The translations under genes and the position numbers were made by a program. 8,847 bases of DNA from Clostridiales bacterium. GTDB lineage: Bacteria > Bacillota > Clostridia > Oscillospirales > Acutalibacteraceae. Positions within the stretch are counted from its first letter, which is position 1, and each line of letters opens with the position of its first letter. Where the stretch lies: NCBI GenBank assembly GCA_014799585.1, contig JAAVHU010000015.1, forward strand, positions 1 through 8,847, written 5' to 3'. Below the pieces are notes generated by a model. That model was not told the DNA's origin. It made no database searches and saw nothing but the letters and a program-made list of their open reading frames with translations. This document shows positions 5,829-8,847 of this stretch, one piece after another.

Positions 5829-8056
5829 TAAATAGGCTGATTGCCACTGTTGCTGTTGAAAAAACATTTTTTAATTATGATTCAAATTATGATTATTATG
5901 TTCCCGAAGAACTTAAAGGCTCTGTTTCAATCGGAACACGAGTTAAAGTTCCGTTCGGGAAAGGAAATGTTTTAAGATACGGCATTGTGGTTAAACTATT
6001 TGAAGCTATAAACAGTGATTTGAAAGAAATATCTTCTGTTTCGTCAAAAACGCCCGTTTTGTCTGAAGAAATGGTTGGCCTTGCCCTGTGGCTTAAGGAA
6101 AGATGCTTTTGCACAACTTATGAATGCCTTAGGCAGATGCTTCCACGTGGAATAGATAAGGTTGGGGATAAAAGCACAAGGATGTTAAGGCTTGTTATTG
6201 AGGATGAAAATAGTCTTCCGAAATTAACACCTAAGCAGAAAAATGTTGTTCATCTTTTGTTTGATGTCGGCACTGCTTCTGTCAGCGAGGTTTGTGAGTT
6301 TTGCTCAGTAGGTGAGGCGGTTGTTAAAAATCTTGTGAAATACGGCGTGTGCGAAATATATGATAAAGAGGTTTATCGTATGCCGTACACTGTTTTTGAT
6401 GAAAACTGCCGTAAAACTGAAATAAACCTTTCAGATCAGCAAAAAAAGGCATATGATACATATGCTGAAATGCTTGAAAATGGCGGCGGAACAGGGCTGT
6501 TATATGGTGTAACAGGTTCGGGTAAAACGCAGGTCTATCTTAAACTTATTGATAAAGCTGTTTCAATGGGTAAAGATGTTATTGTTATGGTACCCGAAAT
6601 TGCTTTAACACCGCAGATGCTTTCCATTTTCCATAAACGTTACGGAAAAAGTGTTGCAGTTTTTCACAGTGGTTTATCACTTGGTGAGCGGAATGATGAA
6701 TATAAGCGTGCAGACAGGGGAGAAGCACATATTGTTATCGGAACAAGAAGTGCCGTTTTTGCTCCTCTTCACAATCTTGGTCTTATTATTATGGACGAAG
6801 AGCAGGAGCATACTTATAAAAGTGAGCGAACACCTCGTTATCATGCAAAGCAGGTTGCGAATTACAGATGCAAGTATAATAAGGCTCTGCTTTTGCTTAC
6901 TTCTGCAACACCAAGTGTTGAAAGCTATACATTGGCTTTAAATGGTAAATATAAATTATGCGAGTTAACGGAAAGATATGGTGATGCTCAGCTTCCGCAG
7001 GTTATAACTGTTGATATGAAGGCTGAGTCTAAAGACAATAAATCGCCGATTTCAAATACGTTAAAGGATTTAATTCAACAAAATCTTGATAATAAAAAGC
7101 AAACCATTCTGCTTATTAACAGACGAGGGTTTAATACCTTTATTGCTTGTAATTCCTGCGGACATGTTATAACCTGTCCGAATTGTAGTATAAGTTTAAC
7201 CTATCACAGCAATAATAACAGGTTGATGTGTCACTATTGCGGATATTCAAAACCGCTTGATAATATTTGTCCTGAATGCGGTGAAAACAGTGTCAGATAC
7301 AGCGGATACGGTACACAGAGAATAGAGGATAATTTAAAGTTCCTTTTCCCTGATGCCCGTGTTTTAAGAATGGACGCTGATACGACAACGGGAAAATTCA
7401 GCCATCAGAAGCTTTTTGATGCTTTTTCAAGCGGAGAATATGATATTCTGATAGGAACGCAGATGGTTGCAAAAGGTCTTGATTTTCCAAATGTAACGCT
7501 TGTTGGTGTGGTCAATGCGGATAATTCACTTTATGATGAAAATTATACTGCACAGGAAAAATCATTTGATTTGATAACGCAGGTAGTCGGCAGAAGCGGA
7601 CGCCGTGATGCAAGCGGAAAAGCAGTTATCCAAACTGTTAATCCGTTGAATCAAATTATTGAATATGCAGGTAATCAGGATTATAAATCTTTTTATGAAA
7701 CAGAAATTGCTTTAAGAAGAGCATTGGCTTATCCGCCGTTCTGCGATATTTATTCCGCCTTTTTTACAGGAGAAAATGAAAATACTGCGGCTTTATGTGC
7801 TAAAGCATTTTTTGATATACTTGTTGAGCTGAATAATGGTGATTATAAAAGCGAAAAGCTGATTGTTTTAGGTCCAAGCCCCGCAAAAATCAGTAAGATA
7901 AGCAATAATTATCGTTACAGGCTCGCTGTTAAATGTAAAAAGAATTCAAAAACTGTTCGCAGAATGTTTAATGAAATTTTGAAAAGAATTAGTAAAATAA
8001 AGGAATATAAGGATATTTCAGTATCACTTGATCTGAATCCTTATGATTTAATATAG
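5825..8056 (+). CDS. priA: Primosomal protein N' (replication restart helicase PriA)
   Basis: A 3'-5' superfamily 2 DNA helicase that recognises stalled forks and reloads the replicative helicase. The protein has 743 residues, full length. The N-terminal 3'-end-binding domain (about 1-100) contains IGTRVKVPFGKG. A winged-helix region (about 133-190) follows. The helicase core has Walker A GVTGSGKT (228-235), VPEIALTPQM, GTRSAVFAP, Walker B DEEQ (324-327), TSATPSVES (359-), motif V GTQMVAKGLDF (544-554) and motif VI QVVGRSGR (586-593). The Zn-binding insert has all eight cysteines in four CxxC pairs (C442/C445, C451/C454, C469/C472, C482/C485). The C-terminal domain ends in a conserved-looking VSLDLNPYDLI. 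The start overlaps rpoZ (ATGA) with only a weak Shine-Dalgarno, so translation is probably coupled. DEEQ replaces the DEEH of E. coli PriA, which I take to be a lineage variant. No domain is broken. Confidence 0.97.
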   Translation: MINRLIATVAVEKTFFNYDSNYDYYVPEELKGSVSIGTRVKVPFGKGNVLRYGIVVKLFEAINSDLKEISSVSSKTPVLSEEMVGLALWLKERCFCTTYECLRQMLPRGIDKVGDKSTRMLRLVIEDENSLPKLTPKQKNVVHLLFDVGTASVSEVCEFCSVGEAVVKNLVKYGVCEIYDKEVYRMPYTVFDENCRKTEINLSDQQKKAYDTYAEMLENGGGTGLLYGVTGSGKTQVYLKLIDKAVSMGKDVIVMVPEIALTPQMLSIFHKRYGKSVAVFHSGLSLGERNDEYKRADRGEAHIVIGTRSAVFAPLHNLGLIIMDEEQEHTYKSERTPRYHAKQVANYRCKYNKALLLLTSATPSVESYTLALNGKYKLCELTERYGDAQLPQVITVDMKAESKDNKSPISNTLKDLIQQNLDNKKQTILLINRRGFNTFIACNSCGHVITCPNCSISLTYHSNNNRLMCHYCGYSKPLDNICPECGENSVRYSGYGTQRIEDNLKFLFPDARVLRMDADTTTGKFSHQKLFDAFSSGEYDILIGTQMVAKGLDFPNVTLVGVVNADNSLYDENYTAQEKSFDLITQVVGRSGRRDASGKAVIQTVNPLNQIIEYAGNQDYKSFYETEIALRRALAYPPFCDIYSAFFTGENENTAALCAKAFFDILVELNNGDYKSEKLIVLGPSPAKISKISNNYRYRLAVKCKKNSKTVRRMFNEILKRISKIKEYKDISVSLDLNPYDLI

Positions 8057-8066
8057 GAGAATATAA

Positions 8067-8522
8067 ATGGCATTAAGAAATGTGGTTAAAATAGGAGATC
8101 CTATTTTAAATAAAAAAAGCCGAGTTATTGAAAATTTTGATGAAAAGCTATCAACTCTTATTGACGATATGTTTGAAACAATGTATAAAGAAAACGGAGT
8201 TGGGCTTGCAGCAGTTCAGGTAGGTATGCTTAAAAGAGTTGTTGTTATTGATGTTGGTGATGGTCCTATGGAGCTTGTTAACCCTGAAATAACACTTAAA
8301 GAGGGAGAGCAGAGAGAGCAGGAAGGCTGCCTTTCACTTCCCGGAAAATACGGAACAACTGTTCGTCCTATGAAAGTGCAGGTTAAAGCACAGAATAGAG
8401 AGGGAAAATGGCAGGTGTTCACAGGTGAAGGACTTAAAGCAAGAGCCTTTTGCCATGAGATTGACCATTTGGATGGAATTTTATTTACTTCAAAAGTTGT
8501 TGACGGAGTTGTTGAAGGTTAA
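8067..8522 (+). CDS. def: Peptide deformylase
   Basis: A metallo-hydrolase that removes the N-formyl group from nascent polypeptides. The protein has 151 residues, normal for a compact bacterial Def. All three motifs are intact: GVGLAAVQ (residues 44-51, motif GxGLAAxQ), EGCLS (86-90, metal ligand C88) and HEIDH (130-134, metal ligands H130 and H134, catalytic E131). The fourth residue of HExDH and the following LDG are as in the family. AGGAGA (8055-8060) overlaps the priA stop and lies 6 nt before the ATG. It sits directly before fmt, the enzyme that adds the formyl group. This def-fmt pairing is very common in bacteria. Confidence 0.97.
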   Translation: MALRNVVKIGDPILNKKSRVIENFDEKLSTLIDDMFETMYKENGVGLAAVQVGMLKRVVVIDVGDGPMELVNPEITLKEGEQREQEGCLSLPGKYGTTVRPMKVQVKAQNREGKWQVFTGEGLKARAFCHEIDHLDGILFTSKVVDGVVEG

Positions 8523-8847
8523 TGAATATTGTTTTTATGGGCACTCCGGATTTTGCAGTGCCTTGTCTTGAGAAATTGATAAAAAGTGAAAACTGCAATG
8601 TAACAGCTGTATTTACGCAACCTGATAAAAAAGTTGGCAGAAAGCAGATATTAACGCCGCCGCCTGTTAAGGCTGTGGCTATGGAAAATAATATTGCTGT
8701 TTATCAGCCTGTTACTTTAAAAAATGATGAAGCATTTGAAACCATTAAATCGTTAAATCCCGATTTAATGGTAGTTGTTGCATACGGCAAAATTCTGCCG
8801 CAAAACATTCTTGATTATCCAAAATACGGATGTATAAATGTGCATGC
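8522..8847 (+). CDS. fmt: Methionyl-tRNA formyltransferase, 3'-truncated by window edge
   Basis: Transfers a formyl group from 10-formyl-tetrahydrofolate to initiator Met-tRNA. The ATG at 8522 overlaps the def stop by one base (TAATG), so translation is likely coupled. The 108 visible residues begin MNIVFMGTPDFAVP, the classic Fmt start, then FTQPDKKVGR, LTPPPVKAVA, YQPVTLK and LNPDLMVVVAYGKILP, ending with CINVH. The visible N106 and H108 fall at the same numbers as the catalytic Asn106 and His108 of E. coli Fmt. The rest of the catalytic domain (including the expected Asp near 144) and the C-terminal tRNA-binding domain lie beyond the window. The frame stays open to the last base. Confidence 0.96.
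   Translation, partial: MNIVFMGTPDFAVPCLEKLIKSENCNVTAVFTQPDKKVGRKQILTPPPVKAVAMENNIAVYQPVTLKNDEAFETIKSLNPDLMVVVAYGKILPQNILDYPKYGCINVH

Noticed and set aside
8028..8047. Possible promoter upstream of def (TTGATC, TATGAT)
   Set aside because: The two boxes are separated by only about 8 bp, far from the 17-bp optimum, and lie inside priA codons.
8196..8219. Val50 in the deformylase GxGLAAxQ motif as a defect
   Set aside because: Position x of the motif is variable (often Pro), and all metal and catalytic residues are present.
1..8847. CRISPR array, insertion sequence, prophage genes, tRNA or rRNA
   Set aside because: I see no regularly spaced repeats, no transposase or integrase motifs, no terminal inverted repeats and no cloverleaf sequences. 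Nearly all bases are accounted for by the eleven genes and the 226-bp boundary.

Overview
The window is A+T-rich bacterial chromosome from a low-GC Gram-positive. The right-hand gene order yicC-remA-gmk-rpoZ-priA-def-fmt is a Firmicutes hallmark. RemA (DUF370) and the PriA sequence style (DEEQ helicase box) point to Clostridia, perhaps an Oscillospiraceae/Ruminococcaceae-like gut organism; the exact lineage is inference. All genes are on the + strand and tightly packed.

Left region (1-3665): the end of a cell-surface polysaccharide operon. It holds a CDP-glucose 4,6-dehydratase (rfbG, cut by the left edge), an extended-SDR epimerase/reductase, an RmlC-type sugar 3,5-epimerase with a GTG start, and UDP-galactopyranose mutase (glf). 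The first three look like one nucleotide-sugar pathway: CDP-glucose to a 4-keto-6-deoxy intermediate, then epimerisation, then reduction to a CDP-6-deoxyhexose. The fourth supplies UDP-galactofuranose. All four genes overlap by 1-4 nt, so translation is probably coupled. No glycosyltransferase, flippase or polymerase lies in the window; these should be upstream.

Boundary (3666-3891): 226 bp without a gene. It holds a strong intrinsic terminator closing the glycan operon, an A/T-rich stretch with short direct and inverted repeats, a near-consensus sigma-A promoter (TTGACC, 18 bp, TATAAT), and a leader hairpin just before the yicC ribosome binding site.

Right region (3892-8847): a housekeeping operon. 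It encodes the YicC-family endoribonuclease, the DNA-binding regulator RemA, guanylate kinase, RNA polymerase omega, primosomal helicase PriA, peptide deformylase and methionyl-tRNA formyltransferase (fmt, cut by the right edge). Def and Fmt form the N-formyl-methionine cycle. The order matches the Bacillus subtilis yloC-remA-gmk-rpoZ-coaBC-priA-def-fmt cluster, except that coaBC is missing between rpoZ and priA.

I found no clear previously undescribed system. The points most worth checking are the position of a remA operon directly after a polysaccharide operon, the identity of the CDP-sugar, the missing coaBC, the GKDT P-loop of Gmk, and the repeats and leader hairpin at the yicC promoter.
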